Origin: Aureibaculum luteum
GTDB lineage: Bacteria > Bacteroidota > Bacteroidia > Flavobacteriales > Flavobacteriaceae
Assembly: GCF_003449015.1 (NCBI RefSeq)
Contig: NZ_QRGD01000001.1
Coordinates: 1,072,639 to 1,136,638, forward strand
DNA: 64,000 bases
Reading direction: 5' to 3'
In this document: positions 63,630 through 64,000 of the stretch, one piece after another
Position numbering within the stretch: position 1 is the first letter of the stretch
Layout of the letters: each line of letters starts with the position of its first letter
The notes under the pieces: model-generated
What the model was told of the DNA's origin: nothing
The model's input: the letters and a program-made list of their open reading frames with translations, nothing else
Database searches by the model: none
Translations under genes and position numbers: made by a program

Positions 63630-63688
63630 ATGCCTTTTTTAGAAAATTGTAAGAATTCAAAATTGTTTTTGTTCTAGTTATTATTGAA

Positions 63689-63696
63689 TATCTTTG
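63689..63696 (+). promoter_or_regulatory. porZ promoter -7 box
   Basis: TATCTTTG, exact match to the Bacteroidota -7 element, 17 nt before the ATG at 63714. Confidence 0.55.
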
Positions 63697-63713
63697 GCAG
63701 AAATCTATTCGTA

Positions 63714-64000
63714 ATGATAAAGAGATTAATTTTCTTATTTGTGTTGATGTCTAACTTGCCCAGTTGGTCACAAACTGATTTTAGTTCAAATTGGGAAGAT
63801 TTTTACTCGTATAACAATGTAAAAGATTTTATTAAGGTAGAATCAAAAATATATGCAGTAACTGATAATGCTGTATTTATTTATGATACAGTAACCCAGG
63901 AAATTGAAAAATTATCTTCCGTTCAAGGGTTGTCCGGAGAAACTACATCTAGCATTTATTATAGTGATATTCATAAAAAACTAGTTATAGGCTATCAAAA
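63714..64000 (+). CDS. porZ: PorZ, type IX secretion system component (N-terminal part)
   Basis: The frame runs off the right edge after about 95 residues. Signal peptide (about 1-19, ending SWSQ), then NWEDFYSYNNVKDF followed by a beta-propeller opening (IYAVTDNAVFIYD, SIYYSDIHKKLVIGYQ). This is the typical start of PorZ, which delivers anionic lipopolysaccharide to PorU for attaching type IX cargo to the surface. It fits the sorting-domain cargo at 30741-32042. The rest of the gene is outside the window. Confidence 0.8.
   Translation, partial: MIKRLIFLFVLMSNLPSWSQTDFSSNWEDFYSYNNVKDFIKVESKIYAVTDNAVFIYDTVTQEIEKLSSVQGLSGETTSSIYYSDIHKKLVIGYQ

Noticed and set aside
1-64000. tRNA, rRNA, CRISPR, phage and IS genes
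   Set aside because: I saw no cloverleaf-type GTTCGAATC arms in intergenic DNA, no regularly spaced repeats, and no transposase or phage proteins.

Overview
The window is chromosomal DNA from an AT-rich member of the Bacteroidota, most likely a marine-type Flavobacteriaceae. The evidence is a type IX secretion cargo protein with a C-terminal sorting domain, PorZ, DUF4271/DUF4296/DUF4175 family proteins, Bacteroidota-style dihydroorotase and YbeY sequences, and TAnnTTTG promoter boxes before many genes. Content is mostly housekeeping and cell-envelope genes. I see no rRNA, convincing tRNA, CRISPR array, prophage or insertion sequence.

Layout. 1-11 kb: a cut-off membrane gene, two lipoproteins and an AlbA_2 protein, a cytochrome c, a short-chain dehydrogenase, an ALDH7-type aldehyde dehydrogenase, an ECF sigma factor with a partner that seems to span both membranes, a secreted serpin and a LuxE-like ligase. 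11.4-17.9 kb: a TetR gene, then a five-gene efflux operon (TetR, TolC, HlyD, two ABC-2 permeases) with a palindrome over its promoter. 18-20.4 kb: a hydrolase, then a one-gene unit bounded by inverted repeats and a folded 3' element. 20.4-30 kb: tyrS, an epimerase, pyrC, a polyprenol-phosphate glycosyltransferase, hemD, recA, a Nudix gene, an elaA-like gene and rpiB. 30.1-30.7 kb: a long AT-rich gap with repeated 8-mers. 30.7-44.9 kb: an NHL-repeat type IX cargo, rnr, tatA, an SPFH protein, a thioesterase, gltX, an S41 protease, a DUF4175 protein and ybeY. 45-47.8 kb: mnmG and small genes with four parS-like sites. 48.8-64 kb: an OmpH-like chaperone, a large OmpA/PD40 protein, a DoxX protein, an alpha-2-macroglobulin with PBP1C, a LytTR two-component pair, and the start of porZ.

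Two chromosome-scale signals agree. Genes left of about 30.1 kb are mostly on the minus strand (22 minus, 9 plus) and genes right of it mostly on the plus strand (21 plus, 4 minus). The gap at the switch is AT-rich and repetitive, and parS-like sites lie 15-17 kb to its right. I infer that the window may contain, or lie near, the replication origin. The sigma/anti-sigma pair, the macroglobulin/PBP1C pair, the serpin, the OmpA protein and the LytTR pair point to envelope surveillance and defence as the main accessory theme.
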